From Tsuneonella sp. CC-YZS046 (GTDB lineage Bacteria > Pseudomonadota > Alphaproteobacteria > Sphingomonadales > Sphingomonadaceae), in NCBI RefSeq assembly GCF_035581365.1, contig NZ_CP141590.1, positions 2,476,001 to 2,540,000 of the forward strand: a DNA stretch of 64,000 bases. Direction: 5' to 3'. The notes beneath the pieces were generated by a model. That model ran no database searches. It was not told the DNA's origin and saw only the letters and a list, made by a program, of their open reading frames with translations. Position numbers and translations under genes: made by a program. This document shows positions 42,001 through 49,318 of this stretch, one piece after another. Positions within the stretch are counted from its first letter, which is position 1; the number at the start of each line of letters is the position of its first letter.

Positions 42001-43158
42001 GGTGGTGGTAGAGGTATAGTCCTCACCCCAAGTGCTGGTAGTTACAGTCCCGGAAACGGTCTGGGTGGCATCTTCACCATAGGTCCATTCATAATCGCTG
42101 GCTTCGGCGAAAATATCGACATCACCCGCGATCAGGCCATCGTTCTGCACAGAGGCATTGCCATCGGCTTCCGCCCTTGCATCACCCCAAACCGTGGCGT
42201 CTTCCGAAACGGTGATCGAAGCATCGCCACCGACCGCAGTGTAAGAGCCCGCCTCATCATAAGTGTAGGAAGCAGGGGACTGATCGTCTTCCGTCGACTC
42301 GAAGGCGTAATCCTCACCGGACGAGATCGCAGTTACATCGTGCGCCTCGTCATCGTCACCCACGGAGCCGTCGATCGTCACCGTCGCGCCGGCAAGGCCG
42401 TTCGCGGTAACGTCACCAACCGTCGCGCCTTCCTCAACAGCCACGGTAGCGGTGCCGCCGGTTGCCGTGGTGGAGGTCGAATAGGTCGTTACAGTACCCA
42501 CCGTCGTCGGGCCAGTCGTGGTCGTCGTGCCGCCATTGGTCAGAGCCTCGACTTCCGCCCAGGCGCCGTCGACACCCGAGTCACCCGATGTCGTGACCGA
42601 TGCATTGCCAGTGTTGGACTGGGCAACAATGCCACCGTTGACCGAGCCGGTGTTGGTGATGGTCACCGCACCTTCGGTATTGGAATTGCCAAGCGTAAGC
42701 TGGCCAGTGATCAGCCCGCTGTTGGTAGCGCCGATCGCACCCGTGATGTTCGAAACCGTGAAGTTGCCGAAAATCTGACCAGTGTTAGCAAAGGTGAAGG
42801 TGTTGCCAACGGTATCATCGACAGCAACGTAGCTGACATCCACGCCAGTCACCGCAGTGCCGATATCGCCGGCGTTGGTGAACGCGTATGCGAGATTCAG
42901 ATCACTATCGGGGTTAAGGTCAAGGGTGGTCGAACCACCGGTCAATACCGACCCGGCCTGATTGATGAACGTTGCAGCCGAGTCAGGACCGCCCGAAATC
43001 GAGGACAGCTCGGTCTCAGCGTTAGTGACAGTGTCGCCCGGAGCAGCACAGGTCACGACCGTACCAGCAGTGGTGCAAGCAGCCTGCGCCGATTGCGCAA
43101 AGCTGACAGCCACCGCAGCACTTGCAACGCCAAGTGTCAGGGTTGTTTTCAATCTCAT
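36016..43158 (-). CDS. Giant autotransporter with C-terminal OmpA peptidoglycan-binding domain
   Basis: 2380 residues from ATG 43158 with GGGGGTTACC upstream. A signal peptide ends near SAQA. The passenger (about 27-1900) is a Thr/Ser/Gly/Asp-rich repeat protein with recurring GTIYGDIEADG- and GQIFGDIELDA-like units, likely a beta-helix. A short helical linker (QALNELASGNFYGSLSAIR) leads to a 12-strand autotransporter barrel (about 1955-2245). A run of some 15 prolines and an OmpA-like domain (last 120 residues, with AGYTDRSG and LQNRRVEI) follow. The barrel would hold the passenger outside and the OmpA part would grip peptidoglycan. GC is visibly lower than in its neighbours. Function is unknown; adhesin or surface layer is likely. 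Confidence 0.93.
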   Translation of the reverse strand: MRLKTTLTLGVASAAVAVSFAQSAQAACTTAGTVVTCAAPGDTVTNAETELSSISGGPDSAATFINQAGSVLTGGSTTLDLNPDSDLNLAYAFTNAGDIGTAVTGVDVSYVAVDDTVGNTFTFANTGQIFGNFTVSNITGAIGATNSGLITGQLTLGNSNTEGAVTITNTGSVNGGIVAQSNTGNASVTTSGDSGVDGAWAEVEALTNGGTTTTTGPTTVGTVTTYSTSTTATGGTATVAVEEGATVGDVTANGLAGATVTIDGSVGDDDEAHDVTAISSGEDYAFESTEDDQSPASYTYDEAGSYTAVGGDASITVSEDATVWGDARAEADGNASVQNDGLIAGDVDIFAEASDYEWTYGEDATQTVSGTVTTSTWGEDYTSTTTDVGGLATLTNTGTIGEEDNTVTIEVDGHGGAVIENSGTIYGDIEADGEGYVSTSNWSYTQTTVEDSGTLVSPDSYSWSYEQGGSQTAIAADATLTNTADGQIFGDIEIDASNDVTLTNDGSIVGGIDLDASAEDYSYNRGEDYSIATAGSVQTETWGEDYTSTNTTHGGEAVLENTGTIGDEDTDVVVELYGASGASVVNSGDIYGDLDNADADVSIRAGGVTIGEDGSWTETVVTDTTGPTVVSGSWGEDTSVTVTNVAADASILNEADGQIFGDIELDANGNVIVDNQGYIAGDISGDATGTDLSFNYSVASSYSATGEDYSGAFGEDYTSVGGTVSFDNSGLIGETDESHVSIDLHGDAGATVLNTGRINGNIVASAGGEDSSYASEFTYNATLNSGDVTTSEASSQTAYSGSTIAADVDFDNDAGALIVGDVELQATGNITVDNPGAVTGYIKSYTNGADYATSSSFGEDFTLDLGDDDATQQLIQTSGFSNEYTTTGGDITGVYSGSVGSVQFAPQNADYGDIVQDADGNSSAEVTGLVLGSFTGNAGGYSQGEDFTSTRTNTYEADDSILTGDYVQSYSSEYSTTLADSTLAVNGGSIGTHLGEDTPEGVSLTATGDAQLLVGNGGLIAGDAYLSAGTGTAASASTLDLTDTQAYDTDGALVSREVAWEGTSTSNGSESSADIQIGNGDVGGNINAYSGAGGTTFALTNQGEVGGGVFLYSTAGYEYESTWTGLYTEDADGNTALTSSNEWTSSDVSGDVTAVVNGVIGNGLDGAQAYGSVQWAGGGEDGLYLESNGGTASATVTGQVRGDIVVESSGEDFSGYSELEYTDVGSLSISPNNVNWSGTLISETYGEDSTWTGGTANLVIDAANDATPVNFGDIYVSGVSGATATIAAGSKVVQQYGSGNGYGDVYVGSLYWNFSDDYTGDPVAGSSTYNWTYTATGGPATLINDGVIGYDGGTDHSGNGVFVEVESITDTTATLTNNGAIYGSALVNSLAVNESGTTTVVNAGDTTEVVTTVIDYTPVGGTAVLTNNGLITGSAGAWAENGTITNDGAIRGGAYLGASVDNYETTTIDTFIQLGEEVVTAENEPFLQTYTLDQNVLLGGGISVGGAFGQIDDSVQTSTIDATINLNDGSITTGTIVGEFDEETGERFTQTDVNLNGGGYLGLTYGESEGYDFFGEDVDNPLWEDFAAADPQVAFYGDLDTYQAPASVIGVENLTKTGAGTFYIYGSAYQPATLTNEFADYTFDVGTFGIREGEIQLAVAGGEDAVFGIRGNLENDATLVLGRRVTAPDALFASNVVNQGLDAIAGLNIYQLGDFTQSETGTLVVGQIPSLMRYYNPTVGTGYTTNEPLGVAGALVSLGYFTTPENALGNLFGEDSYAFQTSFVTLDGDLSLDGTVELVGPGGGIYLDGATQDIFSVSGDVVLGAEVEGANNNFVTFGLGQREEGDRTIVYIGANRAGYETVGLNENAIAAGAALTNSVPYVVNLVTNDGPYNSVEQFGLIQDMATIIAGFDSVLTRAQVSQALNELASGNFYGSLSAIRTTDPFVDVVSNRRIPEGATGFNFWLQPSGDFYRLDADYADGKSGAVDLDADNYGGSVGFGVATGNGEIGLGFGYGHIDASSDKQPVSADGDTWMVGLYARQAFGPLTVAADLVHGWTKWDAERALPTLARSTTAEFDSKELRGDLRVEYAIPMGENSFIAPYGQVEFRHVKFDGFTEEGAGSVSLIVDKFSKTLFTPTLGVKFGTGFNAGGTWLRPEATLSYSFGDYQTDRNVAYLGNPDEVFRLQGVDPDGFFTGTLGLFADIGSNSGAFIRGSYSTGGDGDVLGLKAGVVIGFGSAAAPVAAPPPPPPPPPPPPPPPAPEVACNKGPYIVFFDWDRSDITPEAATILDSAVTAYGNCDVVPIMLAGYTDRSGSTQYNLGLSARRNSSVRDYLTARGIPGDRITSEAFGEANPRVPTADGVRELQNRRVEITYGPGSGL

Positions 43159-43365
43159 GTAGGTAACCCCCATAAATGCCGGCACGGCCGGCAGGTGTTC
43201 TGAATACTGGCACCGACGACGCACTTCGCCCGTCGTCAAGCGACCCGTTCCCTACTTGCCATAGCGTGAAGGTTGCGTGATAAGAGCGTCGCGCTGGCGT
43301 GAAAAAAGCCCGCAAAGATTGCACTTGGTTAAATTCTCCCCTGTTACGTGAGGGACACGCAGGGG

Positions 43366-43378
43366 CCTAGATTCTAGG
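43366..43378. promoter_or_regulatory. Short palindrome overlapping the regulator's ribosome site
   Basis: CCTAGA-T-TCTAGG, a 6-1-6 palindrome, ends 9 bases before the ATG of the regulator gene and overlaps its AGGGA Shine-Dalgarno. It could be an operator, for example for self-control. Confidence 0.4.
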
Positions 43379-43387
43379 GAAATTTCC

Positions 43388-45139
43388 ATGCTGCAAAGCA
43401 ACAGGGAGGCGGCAGGGGTGGTTAAAACAGGGTCGATTTCGGATGAGGTCCCGAAGCTCTATCTTTTGGGCCATCCACGATTGATCGACGCGCAGGGCAA
43501 GCGCGTCGAAATGACTTCCAAGAAGGCAATCGCCGTGCTCGGATTGCTCGCCCTGTCGAATGACGGCATCCGATCCCGCGCCTGGCTGCAGCAGAAATTA
43601 TGGGGTTCGCGCGATACCAAGCAGGCCCAGAACAGTCTGCGGCGCGAATTGTCGAACATGCGAAAAACCCTGCCTTGTGTGCCACTTATCAGCGATCACC
43701 GCTCCGTCAGGATCAATCTGGACCAGATCTGGATCGACGTGCGCGACGACCCGAAGGCCGTCAGCTCCAGCGACGAGGATTTCCTGGAAGGGCTGGATAT
43801 TGCCGGGGAAGAGGATTTCGAGGAATGGCTGCGCGATGCCCGTAGCCAGATCACCGCGGACGATGCGGGCGAGGATATTTCCGATGACGAGGATGAGGGC
43901 GATTCCCCCCCCGCGGCGCCCGCGCCAAGGGCGGCCTTTCCCGCTGCTCCGCGCAGCGATGTGCAGGCGGCGGACGCATGGCAGCCGCCCTCGATCATGG
44001 TTGCGGCTCATTTCGACCCCGGCATGAGGCGCGAGGATGCGGGAATCCTGCAATTGTTCGCCCAGGAGATGAATGCCGGGCTGGCGCGGCTGGGCTGGCT
44101 GCGGGTGATCGCCCCGCCATCGCCCAGCGGCATCGCCGGGCTGGAGGGAGCCTCCGCGGGCGCGCGCTATTGTCTTTCACTTTCATTATTGCCCGCCAGC
44201 ACCCCGATTCTCTCGATGAGCTGCATCGAGCTACCACCTCGCACTATCATATGGAGCGAATCCGGCGCGGTGGCCTTCCCCCTGCAGCAGAAGGATCTCA
44301 ACCTGAGAGTGGGCCGCACGGTCAATGCGCTGGAGAATGCGATCGCCGGTTCCGGGCAGATAATGGAAGCGGGCGCCGACCCGGCCAGCCTCGGCCACTC
44401 CCTGCAGTGCCTGCGCGCCTTGCTGCGCCGCATCTTCTCGGCAGCGGACATCGGGCTTGCCGACAAGCTGCTGATCGGGCTGAGAGCCAGCGAAGATCGC
44501 CCCGAGCTGGACATATTCGGAGCGATCCATGCCCTGCGCTGCTATTGGTGGAAACGCCGCAACGGCGCCATGAACGAGGCGCGCCGCCTGGGCGAAATCG
44601 CGCTGGCGCGCAACCATGGCGACCCGCGCCCCCTGCTGGTCCTGGGGGTCCTGCAGAAATGGTCCGGCAATTTCGCCACCGCGATGCATCTGTTCGAGCG
44701 GGCGATCGCCAGCAATCCCGCCTGCGCCGCAGCCTATGCCAATCTTGGCGCGGTGCATCTGCTCTGCGGAGAGCCGGAACGGGCGATGCCGATGCTCAAG
44801 ACCGCAGAGGCGCTTTCGCCGTTCGATCCGGAACTGTTCTGGATCTACGGGCAGATGGCCACCTCCGCCTATATCGCGGGCGAATATGACGAGGCGCTGC
44901 GCCATGCGGCCAACTCGCTGTCGCTGCAATCGCGCTATACACTGCCCGCCCTGATCTCGATGAATTGCCATCTCGCCAAGGGAAATCGGGAGATGGCGGC
45001 GAATGCACGGGAGCATCCGGGACTGGCGAACTCGCGGACGATAGAACACGCGCTCGCGCTGATGCCTTTCGACAATGCCCGCCATAGCGAAATGCTGCGG
45101 GCCGGGATCGGAGAGCTGAGCGCGCCCGGCATCGCCTGA
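43388..45139 (+). CDS. SARP-type winged-helix regulator with TPR C-terminus
   Basis: 583 residues. Residues 22-105 resemble the OmpR/SARP winged helix (VPKLYLLGHPRLIDAQGKRV, SKKAIAVLGLLALS, SRAWLQQKLWGSRD, SLRRELSNMRKTL). An acidic linker (DISDDEDEGD) and an Ala/Pro stretch follow. Residues 180-370 have no clear family. The end (about 410-560) has TPR-like helices (GNFATAMHLFERAIASNP, AAYANLGAVHLLCGEPERA). No receiver domain is present. It is divergent from the autotransporter gene with 229 bases between starts, so it may control that gene. Confidence 0.85.
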   Translation: MLQSNREAAGVVKTGSISDEVPKLYLLGHPRLIDAQGKRVEMTSKKAIAVLGLLALSNDGIRSRAWLQQKLWGSRDTKQAQNSLRRELSNMRKTLPCVPLISDHRSVRINLDQIWIDVRDDPKAVSSSDEDFLEGLDIAGEEDFEEWLRDARSQITADDAGEDISDDEDEGDSPPAAPAPRAAFPAAPRSDVQAADAWQPPSIMVAAHFDPGMRREDAGILQLFAQEMNAGLARLGWLRVIAPPSPSGIAGLEGASAGARYCLSLSLLPASTPILSMSCIELPPRTIIWSESGAVAFPLQQKDLNLRVGRTVNALENAIAGSGQIMEAGADPASLGHSLQCLRALLRRIFSAADIGLADKLLIGLRASEDRPELDIFGAIHALRCYWWKRRNGAMNEARRLGEIALARNHGDPRPLLVLGVLQKWSGNFATAMHLFERAIASNPACAAAYANLGAVHLLCGEPERAMPMLKTAEALSPFDPELFWIYGQMATSAYIAGEYDEALRHAANSLSLQSRYTLPALISMNCHLAKGNREMAANAREHPGLANSRTIEHALALMPFDNARHSEMLRAGIGELSAPGIA

Positions 45140-45157
45140 GCTTCCCCGCCGTCAGAC

Positions 45158-45189
45158 AGAAAAAAAGGCCGGAGCGGCTGGCTCCGGCC
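45158..45189 (-). terminator. Intrinsic terminator of glnK-amtB, possibly bidirectional
   Basis: GGCCGGAGC and GCTCCGGCC form a 9-bp stem with a 5-base loop. On the minus strand a run of T follows. It lies between the convergent regulator gene and amtB and could stop both transcripts. Confidence 0.9.
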
Positions 45190-45280
45190 TGATAGGTTAC
45201 GTTCGCAGGAGGAACGAGGTGAGGCGGGATCGAGGGAGGAGAGAGGAGGAACTCGACCCCGCCAAACTGAAGAAGGCTTG

Positions 45281-46648
45281 TCAGTTGTAGGCGCGCTCTC
45301 CATGCTCGCCGAGGTCGAGGCCTTCGACTTCGACTTCGGTGGAGACCCGCAGCCCGGTGAGCAGCTTGGCGATGAACATCGCGATCGCGGTGCCGACGGC
45401 AGCCCAGACGATCGCCACCAGAACGGCCTTGATCTGGATCACGACCTGAGCGCCCATCACGAAGTCGTCCCCGCCAGGCCCACCGAGGGCGGGCGAGTAG
45501 ACGATGCCGGTGCCGATGGCGCCGATGATGCCGCCAATCGCGTGGATGCCGAAAGCATCGAGCGATTCGTCGTAGCCGAGGGCCGGCTTGATCTTGGCGA
45601 CCGCGAAGTAGGCGATGACCGAGGCAATCGCGCCGAGCACGATCGCGCCGAACGGACCGGAGTTGCCCGCGGCCGGCGTGATGGCGACCAGACCGGCGAT
45701 CACACCCGAGCAGAAACCCAGAGCCGAAGGCTTGTGGCCCATGAAGCGCTCGGTCAGCATCCAGAACAGCGCGGCCGAGGCAGTGGCGACGAAGGTGTTG
45801 ACCACCGCCAGCCCGGCAATGCCGTCGGCTTCGAGTTCCGAACCGGCGTTGAAGCCGAACCAGCCCACCCACAGCAGGCCGGTGCCGACCATGGTGAGCG
45901 TCAGCGAGTGCGGCGGCATCGGCTCGGTCGGATAGCCCTTGCGCTTGCCGAGCATGATTGCGGCGACCAGGGCGGAGACACCGGCGTTGATGTGGACCAC
46001 GGTGCCGCCGGCGAAGTCCAGCGCGCCCCATTCGAAGATCAGGCCGCCACCGGCCCACACCATGTGCGCGAGCGGATAGTAGACGATCGTCAGCCAGACG
46101 GCGGCGAACACCAGCGCGGCCGAGAACTTCATGCGTTCGGCCGTGCCGCCCAGGACCAGGGCGGCGGTGATCGCGGAGAAGGTCATCTGGAAGGCGATAA
46201 AGATGTATTCGCTGATCACTTCGTCGGAGAAGGTCGCGGCGGTGGTATCCGGCGTGACCTGCGAGAGGAACGCGTTGCCCCAGGCGAAGAACGAATTGCC
46301 TTCGGGGCCGAAGGCGGTGGAATAGCCCCACGTCACCCAGATGATCATGGCCAGCGCGGCGACCGAGCCGATCTGGGTCATGGTGGAAAGCATGTTCTTG
46401 GAGCGGGTCAGGCCGCCGTAGAACAAGGCAAGGCCCGGCAGGATCATCATCATGACGATGACGGTCGCGGTGAACATGAAGGCGTTGTTGCCCGGATTGG
46501 GAACGGCGGCGGCCGCCTCCGCCGCGGGCGCGGCGACCGGCGCGGCGGCTTCGGCGACGGCCTCCGCCGCTTCTTGCGCCCAGGCGGCGCTGGCGGCGAA
46601 CATCGAAGCGCCCAGGGCGCCGACGCCGCAGAGTGTCTTGCGAATCAT
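45281..46648 (-). CDS. amtB: Ammonium transporter
   Basis: 455 residues from ATG 46648 with GAGGGG upstream. A signal peptide (cut near SAAWAQ) is followed by a 25-residue Glu/Ala-rich periplasmic leader and 11 membrane helices. The pore twin histidines lie in GGTVVHINAGVSAL and DAFGIHAIGGIIG. FYGGLTRSKN is the family signature. It brings ammonium in as ammonia plus proton or ammonium ion, and is closed by the PII protein encoded 29 bases upstream. Confidence 0.97.
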   Translation of the reverse strand: MIRKTLCGVGALGASMFAASAAWAQEAAEAVAEAAAPVAAPAAEAAAAVPNPGNNAFMFTATVIVMMMILPGLALFYGGLTRSKNMLSTMTQIGSVAALAMIIWVTWGYSTAFGPEGNSFFAWGNAFLSQVTPDTTAATFSDEVISEYIFIAFQMTFSAITAALVLGGTAERMKFSAALVFAAVWLTIVYYPLAHMVWAGGGLIFEWGALDFAGGTVVHINAGVSALVAAIMLGKRKGYPTEPMPPHSLTLTMVGTGLLWVGWFGFNAGSELEADGIAGLAVVNTFVATASAALFWMLTERFMGHKPSALGFCSGVIAGLVAITPAAGNSGPFGAIVLGAIASVIAYFAVAKIKPALGYDESLDAFGIHAIGGIIGAIGTGIVYSPALGGPGGDDFVMGAQVVIQIKAVLVAIVWAAVGTAIAMFIAKLLTGLRVSTEVEVEGLDLGEHGERAYN

Positions 46649-46677
46649 AGTGTTACCCCTCGTGTCGAACGCGCCGC

Positions 46678-47028
<351 letters not shown>

Positions 47029-47065
47029 CTAGCCTGCCGGAGGAGCACCGGCTGGGGTCGATCTC

Positions 47066-47080
47066 GCAAGAGGCGTGCCA
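47066..47080 (-). promoter_or_regulatory. Sigma-54 (RpoN) promoter of glnK-amtB
   Basis: TGGCACGCCTCTTGC on the minus strand is a near-perfect -24/-12 element (TGGCAC, 5 bases, TTGC). Transcription should start about 12 bases downstream of it, some 35-40 bases before the glnK ATG. It implies control by NtrC-type activators under nitrogen limitation. Confidence 0.92.
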
Positions 47081-47155
47081 AATGCGGTTTTCAGGGCTTT
47101 AACGTTCGATTAACTTCCTATCGGCGGCAAGGCGTGCCGATTCAGCGCCCGATTT

Positions 47156-47171
47156 TTGTGCACGTGCACAA
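47156..47171. promoter_or_regulatory. 16-bp palindrome, candidate activator site upstream of glnK promoter
   Basis: TTGTGCACGTGCACAA is perfectly palindromic and lies about 75-105 bases upstream of the sigma-54 element, where enhancer sites usually sit. It contains GTGCAC half-sites reminiscent of NtrC boxes but with different spacing. It lies just past the end of the endonuclease gene. Confidence 0.6.
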
Positions 47172-47188
47172 TTTTTGGGCAAGCAGGT

Positions 47189-47887
47189 TCAGCCTTTCCA
47201 GCCGAGGCTGGCCCAGACGGGAAGATGATCCGATCCCCGGGCCGACAGGGCGCTGTGATGGACGCCGGTGTCATGGCAGCGCCATTCCGGGGAGGCCACG
47301 ATCCGGTCGAGCTGGGCGACCGGCTGGCGGCTCGGGAAGCTCTTGCCCGGGGCCAGCACCTGCCACCCGCCGTCCAGCTCGCGCAGACAGCCCCCGCGCT
47401 GCGACCACTCATTGAGATCGCCGAGCATCACCGTGGGATGGGCTCCATCGCAAGCGTCGAGATCGGCCAGAATGGTGCGGAGCTGATCGCGCCGGCGCAG
47501 GCCGGACAGATCCAGATGCATCCCGACCACCCGCAGGCGCCTGCCCCCAACCTCCAGATCCGCGCGCACCGCTCCGCGCGGCTCCAGCGTGGGCAGCGCG
47601 ATCGGGGCGGCATCCACGATCCCGATGCCCTTGCGGACCAGCAGGGCATTGCCGTGCCAGCCCATGCTGTCGGGCCGCGCGGCCAGAGGCACCACCTGCC
47701 AGTGATGCTCCTCCACCAGCTGCCGGGGCAAGGCGCTGATCCTGCGGCCGAACCGGCGATCCGCCTCCTGCAGGGCGACGACATCGGCGCCGAGTTCGTG
47801 CAGGACGGCGAGGATCCGTTCCGGATCGCGGCGACGGTCCAGCCCGATCGCCTTGCGGATGTTGTAGCTGGCGAATTTCAGTTGCAT
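47189..47887 (-). CDS. Endonuclease/exonuclease/phosphatase family protein
   Basis: 232 residues with the metal-dependent EEP motifs in order: ASYNIRKA, VVALQEADRR, VVGMHLDLS, VMLGDLNEW, LDRIVAS and GSDHLPVWA. There is no signal peptide or transmembrane helix. Related proteins hydrolyse phosphodiesters in DNA, lipids or inositol phosphates, so the substrate is not predictable. It is transcribed toward glnK-amtB on the same strand; the RpoN promoter separates them. Confidence 0.9.
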   Translation of the reverse strand: MQLKFASYNIRKAIGLDRRRDPERILAVLHELGADVVALQEADRRFGRRISALPRQLVEEHHWQVVPLAARPDSMGWHGNALLVRKGIGIVDAAPIALPTLEPRGAVRADLEVGGRRLRVVGMHLDLSGLRRRDQLRTILADLDACDGAHPTVMLGDLNEWSQRGGCLRELDGGWQVLAPGKSFPSRQPVAQLDRIVASPEWRCHDTGVHHSALSARGSDHLPVWASLGWKG

Positions 47888-47967
47888 AGCTGATCATATA
47901 ATGGCGACTTGCCGCAAAAGTTAATGGGCTTGCTCCGATTTCCGGGTCCGCCCGCGGGAGACAATGC

Positions 47968-49245
47968 TTGGATCAGGAAGCCGGGCGCGACAGCGCGATC
48001 CCCCAGCCGCCGGGAACGCGCAGCCCCCATGTCGTGCTGGCGATGCTGCTGGTCGTCTATATCTTCAGCTATATAGACCGGCTGCTGCTTTCGATCCTGG
48101 CCGAGCCGGTCAAGGCGGACCTTTCGCTCAACGACACGCAGATGGGCCTGCTGGGCGGGCTGGCCTTCGCCCTGCTCTATTCCACCATGGGCGTCCCCCT
48201 CGCGCTGGTCGCGGACCGGCGCGGCAGGTCGCTGGTCATCACCGTCAGCCTGGCGGTGTGGAGCGGGTTCACGGGTCTGTGCGGCTTTGCCGCCAATTTC
48301 TGGCATATGTTCCTGGCGCGGGTCGGGGTCGGCATCGGGGAAGCGGGTGGGGTCGCCCCGAGCTATGCCCTTATCAGCGACAGCTTTCCGCCCGAACAGC
48401 GCGCCCGGGCGACCGGCATCTATATGATGGGCATTCCGCTCGGCTCGGCCGCAGGCGCCTTCTTCGGCGCATGGATCGCATCCTCGGTCGACTGGCGGCT
48501 CGCCTTCCTGACCATGGGCGTGGCAGGCCTGATCCTGACCATCCCGTTCCGCCTGCTGGTGCGCGACGCGCCCGCCTCTCCCGCCGCGCGGAGCGAGCCC
48601 CTGCCGCTGCGGGAATCCTTCTCGGCTCTGGGCGGGAAGGCCAGCTTCTGGCTGATCTGCCTCGCGACCGGGATCGGCTCCATGTGCACCTATGGCCTGA
48701 ATTTCTGGCTGCCGAGCGTGCTCGGCCGCAGCTTCGGCCTCGATCTCTACCATCGCGGCGCGGTCTACGCCGCGCTGGTGCTGTTCGGCGGCGGCGTGGG
48801 CATGTGGCTGGGCGGCTATCTAGGCGACCGCTTCGGCCGCAGGAACCGCGCCGCCTACGGCTGGATACCCGGGCTGGCGATGTGGGCCAGCGTGCCGCTG
48901 TTCGCGATCGGCATTCTTTCCGGCAATATCGTCACGGCATTTCTCTGGCTGCTGGTGCCGCAGGCGCTTTCCTATCTGTGGAGCGTGCCCGCGCTAACGG
49001 CCGCGCAGCACCTCGCGCCATCCCGCCATCGGGCCACCGCCGCGGCCTGCGTGCTGTTCTTTGCCAACGCCATCGGCTTCGGCCTGGGCACGCCGGTGCT
49101 CGGCTGGCTGAGCGACCTGATGCGGGAAACGCATGGCGAGGATTCGCTGCGCTATGCGATGCTGGCCGTGCTCTCGCTCTATCTGGTGGCTGGCGCGATG
49201 ATGCTGTGGGCGGCCCGCTTCCTGCCGCGCGACTGGGTGGACTGA
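47968..49245 (+). CDS. MFS transporter, spinster-like
   Basis: 425 residues from a TTG start at 47968 with GGGAG seven bases upstream; no in-frame ATG is nearby. Twelve membrane helices are predicted. The first loop has ADRRGRS (the MFS motif A position) and helix 1 has FSYIDRLLLSILAEP, which with GVGIGEAGGVAPSYALISD matches the spinster-type group of alphaproteobacterial MFS proteins. A proton-driven transporter of unknown organic substrate. It is convergent with prfC; a palindrome fills the gap. Confidence 0.88.
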   Translation: MDQEAGRDSAIPQPPGTRSPHVVLAMLLVVYIFSYIDRLLLSILAEPVKADLSLNDTQMGLLGGLAFALLYSTMGVPLALVADRRGRSLVITVSLAVWSGFTGLCGFAANFWHMFLARVGVGIGEAGGVAPSYALISDSFPPEQRARATGIYMMGIPLGSAAGAFFGAWIASSVDWRLAFLTMGVAGLILTIPFRLLVRDAPASPAARSEPLPLRESFSALGGKASFWLICLATGIGSMCTYGLNFWLPSVLGRSFGLDLYHRGAVYAALVLFGGGVGMWLGGYLGDRFGRRNRAAYGWIPGLAMWASVPLFAIGILSGNIVTAFLWLLVPQALSYLWSVPALTAAQHLAPSRHRATAAACVLFFANAIGFGLGTPVLGWLSDLMRETHGEDSLRYAMLAVLSLYLVAGAMMLWAARFLPRDWVD

Positions 49246-49273
49246 AGCGAGCCTCCGGATCTGCTTGTTTTCC

Positions 49274-49317
49274 GCGATTTCCAAGCCAGCAAGCGATGCC
49301 ACTTGCTTCGAGATCGC
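49274..49317. repeat. Dispersed palindrome, same family as the array at 10.3 kb
   Basis: GCGATTTC and GAGATCGC (one G-T pair) with inner arms AGCAAG and CTTGCT, and the same CCACTTGCTTCGA core as array copy 4. It ends 1 base before the prfC stop codon, the same position as the array takes relative to its minus-strand gene. Confidence 0.85.
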
Positions 49318-49318
49318 C

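Noticed and set aside
35998-43203. Long plus-strand open frames opposite the autotransporter gene (up to about 650 codons)
   Set aside because: They are antisense to the repeat protein, lack ribosome sites and domain patterns, and arise from the low stop frequency opposite Gly/Thr/Ser/Asp-rich codons.
45190-45280. Purine-rich stretch downstream of amtB as a small gene or riboswitch
   Set aside because: It is low-complexity, lies past the stop of amtB and before the terminator, and shows no paired structure or frame.
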